This document shows, piece by piece, positions 27,094-36,195 of a stretch of DNA of 64,000 nt. Below the pieces are notes generated by a model. It was not told where the DNA came from. It did no database searches and saw only the letters and a program-made list of their open reading frames with translations. Every line of letters begins with the position of its first letter. The stretch's first letter is position 1. This DNA comes from Novosphingobium sp. EMRT-2 (GTDB lineage Bacteria > Pseudomonadota > Alphaproteobacteria > Sphingomonadales > Sphingomonadaceae): assembly GCF_005145025.1 (NCBI RefSeq), contig NZ_CP039695.1, positions 2,041,501 to 2,105,500 of the forward strand, read 5' to 3'. Made by a program: the position numbers and the translations under genes.

Positions 27094-28389
27094 GGAGGGT
27101 TCGAAAAACTCTGGCGCTTGTCGGCCTGACCTGATTCACTGCCCTTGCGGATGAGCGGAGGCGATGATGGCGGGACAGCCCGGTTTCTTTGATCTTTCGA
27201 ACCGGTACGAGGCCTTGAGCGCAGCGGGTGATCCGTTGGAGCGTCTGTCCGGGGTGGTCGACTTTGAGGTTTTCCGGGGGCCATTGATCGCCGCTCTGCG
27301 CCGCAGTGTTCGTGGCAAAGGCGGGCGGCCGCCGTTTGACCCGGTGATGATGTTCAAAATTCTGGTGCTGCAGGCGCTCTATTCGCTTTCGGACGAAGCG
27401 ACGGAATTCCAGATCAAGGATCGCTTGTCGTTCCAGCGCTTCCTGGGCCTTGGGCTCGATGGCACGGTGCCGGATGCAACGACGGTGTGGCTGTTCCGCG
27501 AGCGCTTGGTGCAAGCCAAGGCAATCGACAAGCTCTTCGCCCGCTTCGATGCCGCACTGACCGACCGGGGCTATCTCGCCATGGGCGGCCAGATCATCGA
27601 TGCTACCGTTGTGCCTGCCCCCAAGCAGCGGAACACCGACGAGGAGAAGGCAGCGATCAAGGACGGCCGGATCCCGGAGGCATGGAAGGCAAAGCCAGCC
27701 CGGCTCCGTCAGAAGGATCGCGATGCCCGCTGGAGCGTGAAGTACACCAAGGCCAAGGTGAAGGAGGGTGCCGATCCCAAGGCCTTCAAGCCGGTCGATC
27801 TCGCCATCCCGATGTTCGGCTACAAGAACCACATCGGCATCGACCGGGCTCACGGGTTGATCCGGACCTGGGATGCCAGTGCCGCCAATGCCCATGACGG
27901 CGCCCGGTTGCCTGACCTGATCAGCACGAACAACACCGGTTCGGGCGTCTGGGCTGATACCGCCTACCGGTCGAAGAAAAACGAAACCTTTCTCGAGAGG
28001 GGCATGTTCAAGAGCCACATCCACCAGCGCAAACCGAACCGCCGTGCCATGCCCGAGCGTGTCGCCAGAGCCAATGCGAAGCGATCGGCCATCCGCTCGG
28101 CAGTCGAACACGTCTTTGCCGGGCAAAAGCACCGCATGGGCCTGATCGTGCGCACCATCGGCATTGCCCGCGCCCGCATCAAGATCGGCATGGCCAACCT
28201 TGCCTATAACTTCCAGCGCCTCGCATGGCTTGAGGGGCGTACTGCGCCCGCGTGACCCAAAAACCGGCCCACGCAGCCGGCTCCGCCAAGAAAATAAGCA
28301 GATCAGCAACCCAAGCCTGGAGCTCGCCACCCGCTCCTGTGCCATCACATCGCAATTACGCCAAAATCAGACGGTTCTTCGAGGTGTCC
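27094..28389 (+). mobile_element. IS5-family insertion sequence, copy B
   Basis: A 1296-bp copy in the opposite orientation to A, with the same termini, flanked by AAGT (27090-27093 and 28390-28393). Inserted after the third codon of the SDR gene. Its own distinct target duplicate shows independent transposition rather than a composite-transposon end. Confidence 0.93.
27164..28255 (+). CDS. IS5-family transposase, copy B
   Basis: 363 aa, identical in translation to copies A and C; domains as given for copy A. It is oriented so that its 3' end faces the LysR gene. Confidence 0.93.
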   Translation: MMAGQPGFFDLSNRYEALSAAGDPLERLSGVVDFEVFRGPLIAALRRSVRGKGGRPPFDPVMMFKILVLQALYSLSDEATEFQIKDRLSFQRFLGLGLDGTVPDATTVWLFRERLVQAKAIDKLFARFDAALTDRGYLAMGGQIIDATVVPAPKQRNTDEEKAAIKDGRIPEAWKAKPARLRQKDRDARWSVKYTKAKVKEGADPKAFKPVDLAIPMFGYKNHIGIDRAHGLIRTWDASAANAHDGARLPDLISTNNTGSGVWADTAYRSKKNETFLERGMFKSHIHQRKPNRRAMPERVARANAKRSAIRSAVEHVFAGQKHRMGLIVRTIGIARARIKIGMANLAYNFQRLAWLEGRTAPA

Positions 28390-28544
28390 AAGTCATTCAT
28401 GGTCTGTCTCCTCTGGGTCCGGAGCCAGCGGGGCAGGCCGGGAAGGTGGCCGATCCGTCTCGCTCTCTGGACCCGAAGATGCCGATGATGCATCGTTCGC
28501 ACTAGCCAGCCGATTCCGGAACTGGCTGACGGAATATCCGAACG

Positions 28545-29444
28545 ATGATGAAGCTGGATGGCTTGGCCGCCTTTGTCGCCACGGTGGACGAAACCTCGAT
28601 CAGCGCGGCATCGCGGCGGCTGGGGCTGGCGAAGTCCGTGGTCAGCGAACGGCTGGCGGAACTGGAGCGGGCGCTGGGCGTCACCCTGCTCCAGCGCTCC
28701 ACGCGCCGCCTCACCCTGACCAGCGCGGGGGAATCGCTGCTGCCGCGCGCGCGGCGCATCCTGCGCGAGCTGGAGGAAGCCGCCGCCGAGGTCGACGCCA
28801 GCAGCGGCAAGCTGGCGGGGCCGCTGCGGATCTCCGCGCCGGTAGGGTTCGGCGTGCTGCACCTCGGCCCGGCGATCGCGCGGTTCCTGCGCGACCATCC
28901 GGACATCGAGATGGCGCTGGAACTGGACGACGGTTTCGTCGATGCCGCCACCGGCGGGTTCGATGCCGTGCTGCGGCACGGCGCGATCGGCGACGGGCGG
29001 CTGATCGCGCGCCGGCTCGCCACCAGCCGCCGCCTGCTGGTCGCCTCCCCCGCCTATCTTGCGGCGCACGGCACGCCCGCCTCGCTGACCGACCTCGAGC
29101 GCCATCGCGGCGTGCTCTACGCCAACCGCTCGGGCGACTGGCGCTTCGCCGTGGGGTCCGCCTGGTCGGTGGTCCGGCCCCGCGCGGCGCTGCGCGTCAA
29201 CAACGGGCTGGTGATGCGCGATGCCGCGCTGGCCGGGCTGGGCCTCGCCCTGTTGCCGACGTTCTTCGTCCACGCCGAAATCCGCAGCGGCGCGCTGGTG
29301 GAGGTCGACATCGGCTGGCCGGCGGAAGGCGCGGAACTGTTCCTGACCTACCCCCGCGATCACGGCGCCGCCCCCAAGATCCGCGCCCTGGGCGACAGCC
29401 TGCGCCGCAGCTTCGGCGACCCGCCGTACTGGGAGATGGCCTAG
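28545..29444 (+). CDS. LysR-family transcriptional regulator
   Basis: 299 aa. The N-terminal winged HTH (MKLDGLAAFVATVDETSISAASRRLG...ERLAELERALGVTLLQRSTRR) is the LysR signature, followed by a periplasmic-binding-protein-like effector domain (GPLRISAPVGFGVLHLGP...). It diverges from the start of the IS-broken SDR gene with about 145 bp between, the usual layout for a LysR protein and its target. Its natural target is now inactive. MM start; the second Met may be used. Confidence 0.92.
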   Translation: MMKLDGLAAFVATVDETSISAASRRLGLAKSVVSERLAELERALGVTLLQRSTRRLTLTSAGESLLPRARRILRELEEAAAEVDASSGKLAGPLRISAPVGFGVLHLGPAIARFLRDHPDIEMALELDDGFVDAATGGFDAVLRHGAIGDGRLIARRLATSRRLLVASPAYLAAHGTPASLTDLERHRGVLYANRSGDWRFAVGSAWSVVRPRAALRVNNGLVMRDAALAGLGLALLPTFFVHAEIRSGALVEVDIGWPAEGAELFLTYPRDHGAAPKIRALGDSLRRSFGDPPYWEMA

Positions 29445-29497
29445 ACTCCCGCAGCCGGGGCGAACCGGATGGAGATGGCGCTTATGGGATGGGAAGG

Positions 29498-29547
29498 TGG
29501 CGCACCCGACAGGATTCGAACCTGTGACCTCTGCCTTCTGAGGGCAG
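29498..29547 (-). tRNA. 3' tRNA fragment (integration-site remnant, not a full tRNA)
   Basis: The minus strand shows the anticodon arm CTGCC-CTCAGAA-GGCAG, a 5-nt variable region, the T arm ACAGG-TTCGAAT-CCTGT, the 3' acceptor strand and an encoded CCA. The D arm and 5' acceptor strand are missing: upstream sequence does not pair. It resembles the 3' half of an arginine-type tRNA, but the anticodon triplet in the loop reads CAG, so identity is left open. It lies 137 bp from an integrase start and is read as one attachment half-site of the island. Confidence 0.7.
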
Positions 29548-29683
29548 AGAACCTGGACTTCCAAGGATGCATGAGGACGATGAAACTACTGAAATAGCGT
29601 GAGGTTATATCCCTTCTTGTTTCCATGCGTCCCCATATGTATTCCATACTCATTCCATACGGAATTGAGCGAGGTAACAGGCG

Positions 29684-30844
29684 ATGGCGTTGGACCTGAG
29701 CAAAGTTGGCAACCGTGACCGGCTGAAAGCGCAGCGTGAGCCGCATTGGCAGCGCCTGCGCGCAGGCTGCTTCCTTGGCTTCCGGCCTTCCAAGCGCGGA
29801 GGGAAGGGAACGTGGATTGCCCGCGTCTATGACGAGGATGCAGGCAAGTATCAGGTCAAGTCGCTGGGTGACTTCGGCACGCTACCCGGAAACGAGATGT
29901 TTGCGGCAGCCAAGCGCGAAGCCGAGAAGCTGGCAGAGTTGGTGGAATCGGGCGGGAAAATCCGCGCCAAGATGGAAACCGTTGCCGATGCCTGCCGCGA
30001 ATATGCCGATGATCGACCGGAGGCAGCAAAGCGATTCCAGCGCTACGTATATGACGACGCAATCGCCAAGGTGAAGCTGGACAAGCTGCGCCGTCGTCAT
30101 GTGCGGGAATGGCGGGATCGGATGGAAGCGCAACCCGCACTGGTGAGCCGCCGAAAGAAGGGCAATCCGGTCAAGCGGGATCGGGCACCATCCACCGTCA
30201 ATCGCGACATGGCCGTACTGCGAGCCGCCTTGAGCAAGGTTCTCTCTCCCGGCGCTCCGAACAGCGAAGCTGCATGGCAGGAAGCCTTGAAGGCCATTCC
30301 CAACGCCGATGGGCGGCGCACCCTCTATCTGGACCGCACACAGCGCCGGAAGCTGATCGACAACACCGATGCAGAGGCAGCGCCGTTCGTTCATGCCCTC
30401 TGCCTTTTGCCGCTTCGCCCGGGCGCGATGGCGGCGTTGACGGCTGGCAACTTCGACAAGCGCACGGCGGAACTGACAATCGGCAAGGACAAGACCGGCA
30501 AGCCCCGGCGCATCCAGTTACCGCAAGAGGCTGCGCAGCTGCTTGCTAATCAGGCCAAGGGCAAGCTTCCAGCCGCTCCGCTGTTCATGCGCGCCAATGG
30601 CAAGGCATGGGACAAGAACACTTGGAAAAAACCCATCAATGCCGCCGTTGCCGCTGCTGATTTGCCAGCCAATACGACTGCCTACACCCTACGGCACAGC
30701 ACCATCACCGACCTTGTGAGCGCGGGCTTGCCATTGCTCACCATCGCGCAGATTTCAGGCACCAGCGCCGAAATGATCGAACGGCACTATGGGCACCTTG
30801 CCAGCGATGCAGCGGTCAAGGCGCTCGGGGAACTGGCCCTATGA
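29684..30844 (+). CDS. Tyrosine recombinase (island integrase)
   Basis: 386-aa phage-type integrase. An N-terminal arm-binding region precedes a core-binding SAM-like domain (about 90-200) and the catalytic domain. Catalytic residues: Arg in LLPLRPGAMAAL, the TLRHSTITD box with Arg-His, and the nucleophilic Tyr in IERHYGHL. It is the first gene of the island, reading away from the tRNA fragment, consistent with site-specific integration into a tRNA 3' end. Confidence 0.93.
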   Translation: MALDLSKVGNRDRLKAQREPHWQRLRAGCFLGFRPSKRGGKGTWIARVYDEDAGKYQVKSLGDFGTLPGNEMFAAAKREAEKLAELVESGGKIRAKMETVADACREYADDRPEAAKRFQRYVYDDAIAKVKLDKLRRRHVREWRDRMEAQPALVSRRKKGNPVKRDRAPSTVNRDMAVLRAALSKVLSPGAPNSEAAWQEALKAIPNADGRRTLYLDRTQRRKLIDNTDAEAAPFVHALCLLPLRPGAMAALTAGNFDKRTAELTIGKDKTGKPRRIQLPQEAAQLLANQAKGKLPAAPLFMRANGKAWDKNTWKKPINAAVAAADLPANTTAYTLRHSTITDLVSAGLPLLTIAQISGTSAEMIERHYGHLASDAAVKALGELAL

Positions 30845-30915
30845 GCCAGCGCCCCTACCGTGGCAATGACCCTACCGAGCGAATGGACGGTGGCAGCGCC
30901 GCTGCGGTTCTCTAA
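30841..30915 (+). CDS. Tiny ORF overlapping the integrase stop
   Basis: 24 codons (MSQRPYRGNDPTERMDGG...) starting in an ATGA overlap with the integrase stop. Translational coupling is possible, but there is no family match and the length is marginal. Confidence 0.25.
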   Translation: MSQRPYRGNDPTERMDGGSAAAVL

Positions 30916-30917
30916 CC

Positions 30918-31745
30918 ATGGCGAAGCCTCGCAATCGTCCAGATACGGTGAACTCGGCCTACTTTGCTGACGTTACCCCGCTTTGGGTTCGGCCTGCAAT
31001 TCCAGACGTGCGCCCTGCTGATCCACCGATTGAAGAGCGATTCCACGCGGCTTGCTACTCACTTGCCGATTGGGCCAGTTCCCAACTACCTCGCAAATCT
31101 GACAAAGATTGGTCGGCAGATGAGACGGGCTTTTGGTCTCTACGCCATTACCTCATGGGAGCTTCCAAGCGCTGGCACGCCTACGATTGGCAAGCCGATA
31201 AGGATCTGATTGCCAGCCGAAAGCGGAACGAGAAGCACCGGGAGACGCTGGCAAAGACTACGCGCGCATTCCGGCAGTCAATAGGCAGATCAGCCTTCAG
31301 AAAGGCAGAGCGTGACCTGGGCGTTTCGATTGCCGCCGCGTTGTGCCCGGACGCCAAGATTGAGATGACATACGGGGATGGTTGCAACGCCATCGCAAAT
31401 GCTCTGCGGGAATTTGAAAGCCAGTCATTGCGCCCCGACTGTTTCCCGGTCCGATTCGGCCCGCTGCTTTACGATAAGTTCCCTGCGCGCCTTCCCGGAC
31501 GTGAGATTGCCATTGCGCTGGTGCTCGCAGACTTCGCGACAGGATTCCGCAAGGACAAACATCGAGCTGGCGGAATCCACTTCCCAAGAGCGCCCGTGCT
31601 GTCTTCCAAGCTGCCATGGAAAGCGATTGCCGAATTTGCGACGGCATCTTCCGATGATCCAGAGGCGGCAATCACTCCCGAAAACGTTGCAACGGGGGTC
31701 AGGAATTTGTGCGGAAAGGTGGCACGAATACTACGCTATCCCTGA
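30918..31745 (+). CDS. Hypothetical island protein
   Basis: 275 aa with no domain that I recognise. It is a soluble protein with mixed charge and no membrane segment or signal peptide. Segments such as DWASSQLPRKSDKDWSADETG and GREIAIALVLADFATGFRKDK look like ordinary globular sequence. It follows the integrase on the same strand. Confidence 0.65.
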   Translation: MAKPRNRPDTVNSAYFADVTPLWVRPAIPDVRPADPPIEERFHAACYSLADWASSQLPRKSDKDWSADETGFWSLRHYLMGASKRWHAYDWQADKDLIASRKRNEKHRETLAKTTRAFRQSIGRSAFRKAERDLGVSIAAALCPDAKIEMTYGDGCNAIANALREFESQSLRPDCFPVRFGPLLYDKFPARLPGREIAIALVLADFATGFRKDKHRAGGIHFPRAPVLSSKLPWKAIAEFATASSDDPEAAITPENVATGVRNLCGKVARILRYP

Positions 31746-31876
31746 TTGCCGCAACGAGCGCGGGAATTTTCGTATCTTCATTGATCCAATTGCCGCCCCG
31801 TTCCGTGGAATCCCAAGCCATGCCCTGAGGCGCTGCGCAATTCCGCGTGATCCCTACAGCGGCATGGGAACCGACA

Positions 31877-32068
31877 ATGACCCAACTGTTGACTGTGGCG
31901 GAATTCAAGGACCGCTACAAAATCAGCCACAGCGCCTTTTATCGCGAGGTCGCCGCCCACCGCATCTCTATCAGGAAAATCGGGCGGGCAACGCGCATCG
32001 CGCTTGCCGATGCGGAAGCATGGGCTGCCAGCCTGCCGACGCAAGGCGGGGAGGCGTCCAATGGCTGA
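31877..32068 (+). CDS. Excisionase/AlpA-like DNA-binding protein
   Basis: 63 aa. TVAEFKDRYKISHSAFYREV is a winged-helix/MerR-like helix-turn-helix of the HTH_17/AlpA type, followed by the basic wing (ISIRKIGRATRIALADAEAW). Such proteins direct excision or regulate the integrase of islands. Start at MTQLLTVAEF; a longer frame begins 10 codons earlier. It overlaps the next gene. Confidence 0.75.
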   Translation: MTQLLTVAEFKDRYKISHSAFYREVAAHRISIRKIGRATRIALADAEAWAASLPTQGGEASNG

Positions 32069-32456
32069 CCTGTTCGAAGTTGCCCCCAGCGCCGTTGCAG
32101 CGGCCCTGGGGGCGGGTGGCAATGGCTCGGGAGCCAATGGACGGGGTTCGCCCTATCATGCGCCTGAGCCGCCCCACAAGCGGCTTGTCGTGAAGGCTAC
32201 CGGGCCGGAGGGCCAGCCGTTCACCGTGACGGGCCAAGCCGCCCGAACGCTGCTTGCACTGGTCAAGGCCGGCGCGGCTGGCGTGACGGCGCTGGGAATT
32301 GCCTCTTGGGCCTTCCGCCTGTCCCATTACGTCATGGTCCTGCGCCGCAAGCACCGGCTGGCAATCCCGATGCTTTGGGAAGCCCACGAAGGCGGCAAGC
32401 ACGGGCGCTATGTTCTGCCGTCAACCGTGACCATCCTCGAAATCATTTCGGACTGA
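32061..32456 (+). CDS. Winged-helix-like hypothetical protein
   Basis: 131 aa starting within the last codons of the AlpA-like gene. A Gly/Pro-rich N-terminus precedes a domain TGQAARTLLALVKAGAAGVTALGIASWAFRLSHYVMVLRRKH, which has the helix pattern of a winged helix found in phage-derived regulators. No specific function assigned. Confidence 0.6.
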   Translation: MADLFEVAPSAVAAALGAGGNGSGANGRGSPYHAPEPPHKRLVVKATGPEGQPFTVTGQAARTLLALVKAGAAGVTALGIASWAFRLSHYVMVLRRKHRLAIPMLWEAHEGGKHGRYVLPSTVTILEIISD

Positions 32457-32541
32457 CAGACGGGATCGAAGCGGGGCGGCTGGCGACGGTCGCCCCGTTT
32501 TTCGTTCACCGGATCAATCCCGCTGCCGGGAGTGACTTGCC

Positions 32542-33066
32542 TTGCGCAAGCGGAACAAGAACAAGCCAAACCAGACAGGCCGCAACCGCACGACGCGCTT
32601 TGCTCGGCTTGACCATAGCCTGTTGAACTCGCCAGCCTATCGCGCGCTCAGCGTCGCCGCCCGCGCCCTACTGGTCGAGCTGACCATGCTCGACAATGGC
32701 GAGAACAACGGGAGCCTCTATCTCAGCATTCGCGATGCAGCGGGCCGCCTTGGCATGGCCGACCTTTCCGCCGTTCGCAGTGCCTTCGATGAATTACAGG
32801 AACTCGGCTTCATCGAAATGACCGAGGATGCTTCCTTCCACGTCAAGGCCGCTGAGAAGTCCCGTGCCCGATGCTGGCGGTTGAACTGGCTGGCTGGTCC
32901 CGGTCGCAAAGGTCCGTCAATGACGTTCATGGAGCGCCAGCCGCAACCGGACACCAAGGCCCACAAGCGGATGGAGCGCGGAATGCGTGCCCTGAAGGCA
33001 TATCGGAAGGACCGCGATTCAGGCCGATTGCCGGTATTGGATTCCGATACGCTGGCCGGAAACTGA
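32542..33066 (+). CDS. Hypothetical wHTH protein, possibly replication-related
   Basis: 174 aa from a TTG start, with CGGGAG some 10 nt upstream. TRFARLDHSLLNSPAYRALSVAARALLVEL and ...SIRDAAGRLGMADLSAVRSAFDELQELGFIEM look like a winged helix-turn-helix seen in phage or plasmid replication proteins. The C-terminus is basic. The start codon is uncertain. The 120 bp after it hold no gene and are cut by IS copy C. Confidence 0.55.
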   Translation: MRKRNKNKPNQTGRNRTTRFARLDHSLLNSPAYRALSVAARALLVELTMLDNGENNGSLYLSIRDAAGRLGMADLSAVRSAFDELQELGFIEMTEDASFHVKAAEKSRARCWRLNWLAGPGRKGPSMTFMERQPQPDTKAHKRMERGMRALKAYRKDRDSGRLPVLDSDTLAGN

Positions 33067-33191
33067 AAGAACTGTCGGTAATCCCGGTATTGGAAACCGA
33101 CACGCCGAAAGTCGAAAATGGCAGATTTCAGCCAATCAGCATCGTGTTGGTTTCCGACGCACACTCAGCTGCTACCATAGGTAGCCAAGCT

Positions 33192-34487
33192 GGACACCTC
33201 GAAGAACCGTCTGATTTTGGCGTAATTGCGATGTGATGGCACAGGAGCGGGTGGCGAGCTCCAGGCTTGGGTTGCTGATCTGCTTATTTTCTTGGCGGAG
33301 CCGGCTGCGTGGGCCGGTTTTTGGGTCACGCGGGCGCAGTACGCCCCTCAAGCCATGCGAGGCGCTGGAAGTTATAGGCAAGGTTGGCCATGCCGATCTT
33401 GATGCGGGCGCGGGCAATGCCGATGGTGCGCACGATCAGGCCCATGCGGTGCTTTTGCCCGGCAAAGACGTGTTCGACTGCCGAGCGGATGGCCGATCGC
33501 TTCGCATTGGCTCTGGCGACACGCTCGGGCATGGCACGGCGGTTCGGTTTGCGCTGGTGGATGTGGCTCTTGAACATGCCCCTCTCGAGAAAGGTTTCGT
33601 TTTTCTTCGACCGGTAGGCGGTATCAGCCCAGACGCCCGAACCGGTGTTGTTCGTGCTGATCAGGTCAGGCAACCGGGCGCCGTCATGGGCATTGGCGGC
33701 ACTGGCATCCCAGGTCCGGATCAACCCGTGAGCCCGGTCGATGCCGATGTGGTTCTTGTAGCCGAACATCGGGATGGCGAGATCGACCGGCTTGAAGGCC
33801 TTGGGATCGGCACCCTCCTTCACCTTGGCCTTGGTGTACTTCACGCTCCAGCGGGCATCGCGATCCTTCTGACGGAGCCGGGCTGGCTTTGCCTTCCATG
33901 CCTCCGGGATCCGGCCGTCCTTGATCGCTGCCTTCTCCTCGTCGGTGTTCCGCTGCTTGGGGGCAGGCACAACGGTAGCATCGATGATCTGGCCGCCCAT
34001 GGCGAGATAGCCCCGGTCGGTCAGTGCGGCATCGAAGCGGGCGAAGAGCTTGTCGATTGCCTTGGCTTGCACCAAGCGCTCGCGGAACAGCCACACCGTC
34101 GTTGCATCCGGCACCGTGCCATCGAGCCCAAGGCCCAGGAAGCGCTGGAACGACAAGCGATCCTTGATCTGGAATTCCGTCGCTTCGTCCGAAAGCGAAT
34201 AGAGCGCCTGCAGCACCAGAATTTTGAACATCATCACCGGGTCAAACGGCGGCCGCCCGCCTTTGCCACGAACACTGCGGCGCAGAGCGGCGATCAATGG
34301 CCCCCGGAAAACCTCAAAGTCGACCACCCCGGACAGACGCTCCAACGGATCACCCGCTGCGCTCAAGGCCTCGTACCGGTTCGAAAGATCAAAGAAACCG
34401 GGCTGTCCCGCCATCATCGCCTCCGCTCATCCGCAAGGGCAGTGAATCAGGTCAGGCCGACAAGCGCCAGAGTTTTTCGAACCCTCC
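33192..34487 (-). mobile_element. IS5-family insertion sequence, copy C
   Basis: A third 1296-bp copy, same termini and orientation as copy A, flanked by AGCT (33188-33191 and 34488-34491). It sits in intergenic DNA inside the island. The 34492-34785 stretch after it shows no supported gene. Confidence 0.93.
33326..34417 (-). CDS. IS5-family transposase, copy C
   Basis: 363 aa, identical in translation to copies A and B; DDE-core description as given for copy A. Its presence inside the island shows that the element moved after or with island arrival. Confidence 0.93.
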   Translation of the reverse strand: MMAGQPGFFDLSNRYEALSAAGDPLERLSGVVDFEVFRGPLIAALRRSVRGKGGRPPFDPVMMFKILVLQALYSLSDEATEFQIKDRLSFQRFLGLGLDGTVPDATTVWLFRERLVQAKAIDKLFARFDAALTDRGYLAMGGQIIDATVVPAPKQRNTDEEKAAIKDGRIPEAWKAKPARLRQKDRDARWSVKYTKAKVKEGADPKAFKPVDLAIPMFGYKNHIGIDRAHGLIRTWDASAANAHDGARLPDLISTNNTGSGVWADTAYRSKKNETFLERGMFKSHIHQRKPNRRAMPERVARANAKRSAIRSAVEHVFAGQKHRMGLIVRTIGIARARIKIGMANLAYNFQRLAWLEGRTAPA

Positions 34488-34785
34488 AGCTTGCAGGTGG
34501 TGAGCACGGTAGCGGGGACGACGCTCAGCGTATGGCTTGAGCCCGCTCACGCCCGTTTGAAGCGACCTTCACTCGGCTCCCGTTTGTTCTCCAGTTTGGG
34601 AAAAGCATAAAATTAGAAAGTGGCCGGTTTCCGGACTTTTTGGAGCGGTGACCTGCCGTTGGCAGCTTGTGGATAAAATACGACGGGACCCGATGGCGCA
34701 GGAATGAGGTAAAAAAAGAAAACGCCGGATTTCTGCCATTTTCCCGGCCCCATGTCCTCTACAGGGGCTTAACCATAAAATACCC

Positions 34786-36195
34786 TCAAGCCCAACTCGG
34801 CAGGTAGCGGGCATACTTTTTGGACCCACCAACAGCCTCGTCAGATTTGATCAACCCTGCCTCAATGGTCGCATTGATGATCTGGGTTGCCGTTGCAGAC
34901 TGTCCCTCCGACAATCCAAAACGCTCCCGCAAGCTCTGGTTTGTCATCCTCTCCGACATAACATAGCGCAGGTCGCAATGCTGCCAGCAGGCACGAATCC
35001 TGTCGTTGCGGTCCATGTCCGAGAATGGGCGGGGTCCATGCACGATTACCACCGTCCGCTTGTGTCCAGCTCTGAATTCGGGAGCGGGAAGCTGGAAAAG
35101 CTCGGCCTGCTCCACAACTCGGTCAATGCCGCTGCTCTTCTCTTCGCAAATGCTCATACGGCGCATGAAATCCGCCAATCGTTCATTGCGGGACTGATAC
35201 CCATCAATGAAGCGGGCGACTGGCACGATGGGTTCGCCGGGATTCGAAATCTCAAGCCGGTTGGCATAAATTTCGATCATTGGCCCAGCGCCCTGCATGG
35301 CCATTTCCTGATGGATCAATGCATTGGCAATAAGTTCGCGTACGCTCTCCATCGGCAGCAATTTCACTTGCTTGCGAAGGGCGTTCTCGATGACTTCGTT
35401 CTGCGGCAACTGTGCCATGACGAAATCCACCAATCCCTGAAAGCCGACCGCGTAGCCGCGTGCGCCGGTCTGGTCCAAGCGAGTTTCCGTTTTCCCGATG
35501 CCGGAATAGACGATGACACGTGCTGCCTTGCGGGACAGGTCGGGAAAAGAATCCAGCTTCTTGGCCAAAAGCAGGCCGCCAAGGCGCCGGATCGACCAGC
35601 CACCGTCGATCTTGTCGATCAGTCGTTCAGTGCGAAGCCGGTCCAGCACACCCGCTCGGTCTGAGGGGTAGGGCAACTTCATCAGTTCGAAGAATGTCTG
35701 GGTATCAAGCAGTTCGACAACCGCTTGGTCATCCAGGTTTGTGAGCGCTGGCTCCTCAAGCCAATCAGGGGCACCTTCGGCAAAAATGGCGCGCAGCCGA
35801 TCTTCCGACATTGGCCGCAGGGATTCCCCGGATCGCATGAGATATTGCCCATCGAGATGATAGGCCGTGCCCCTGGGCCGCGATGGAATCTGGAATACCA
35901 CAACCCGGCCATCGGGGTGCACCACCTCCTCTACATTCACGCGAAAGCCAATCTTGACGAACAGCTCATCGGCGGTCGCGACCAAGTTGGGAAAGGCTGA
36001 ACTGCCAATGACCGGCCGGGGCAGATTGTCGCCTATGCCGAGCAAGAGAATACCCCCGCCTTCGTTGGCAATGGCGACGCAATATCGTGCCAGCTTCTCG
36101 CGGTCGTAGCTTGTCTTTGCCTCCTTGAACTCAAGGTGCTGGATTTCGGACGGGGCAGACCGCCAAACATCAATCTGGGCAGGTGTCGTAGCCAT
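34786..36195 (-). CDS. AlbA_2-domain ATP-binding regulator (Schlafen-like)
   Basis: 469 aa. N-terminal AlbA_2/Schlafen-type domain (HLEFKEAKTSYDREKLARYCVAIANEGGGILLLGIGD), then a GHKL-like ATP-binding part (RELIANALIHQEM ... IEIYANRLEISNPGEP), and a C-terminal winged helix (SERMTNQSLRERFGLSEGQSATATQIINATIEAGLI). Such proteins are annotated as predicted transcriptional regulators and are common in defence and mobile islands. The gene lies 81 bp downstream of the STAND gene on the same strand, so it may once have been co-transcribed with it. Confidence 0.82.
   Translation of the reverse strand: MATTPAQIDVWRSAPSEIQHLEFKEAKTSYDREKLARYCVAIANEGGGILLLGIGDNLPRPVIGSSAFPNLVATADELFVKIGFRVNVEEVVHPDGRVVVFQIPSRPRGTAYHLDGQYLMRSGESLRPMSEDRLRAIFAEGAPDWLEEPALTNLDDQAVVELLDTQTFFELMKLPYPSDRAGVLDRLRTERLIDKIDGGWSIRRLGGLLLAKKLDSFPDLSRKAARVIVYSGIGKTETRLDQTGARGYAVGFQGLVDFVMAQLPQNEVIENALRKQVKLLPMESVRELIANALIHQEMAMQGAGPMIEIYANRLEISNPGEPIVPVARFIDGYQSRNERLADFMRRMSICEEKSSGIDRVVEQAELFQLPAPEFRAGHKRTVVIVHGPRPFSDMDRNDRIRACWQHCDLRYVMSERMTNQSLRERFGLSEGQSATATQIINATIEAGLIKSDEAVGGSKKYARYLPSWA

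Larger units (their letters stand above)
25087..28400 (-). pseudogene. SDR-family oxidoreductase broken by two IS copies
   Basis: The minus-strand gene starts at ATG 28398-28400 (MNDFTGKNVL) after an AGGAGA ribosome site and ends at TAA 25087-25089. Removing the two 1296-bp elements and one copy of each target duplicate leaves 714 nt, an exact 237-aa frame. The product has GGSRGIGAAIV (NAD(P)-binding), NAG, IVIGSVNGDRM (Ser), the YALTK catalytic Tyr/Lys and the terminal GSMQTIDGGFG, so it was a FabG-like short-chain dehydrogenase. One IS sits after about codon 3, the other near codon 195. The surviving core at 26516-27093 is not expressible as a whole enzyme. The LysR gene next door faces away and probably regulated it. 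Confidence 0.9.

Noticed and set aside
26471..28348. 625-codon minus-strand frame joining antisense IS sequence to an SDR
   Set aside because: Its first part is antisense to the transposase of copy B; only the last ~200 residues are the genuine SDR core.
25216..28389. Composite transposon bounded by IS copies A and B
   Set aside because: Each copy has its own different target duplicate and the interior is the host SDR gene, so the insertions were independent.
29498..29573. Complete functional tRNA gene
   Set aside because: No D arm or 5' acceptor strand pairs with the 3' half.
34569..34832. 87-codon minus-strand ORF after IS copy C
   Set aside because: Composition is not protein-like and it overlaps the end of the AlbA_2 gene.
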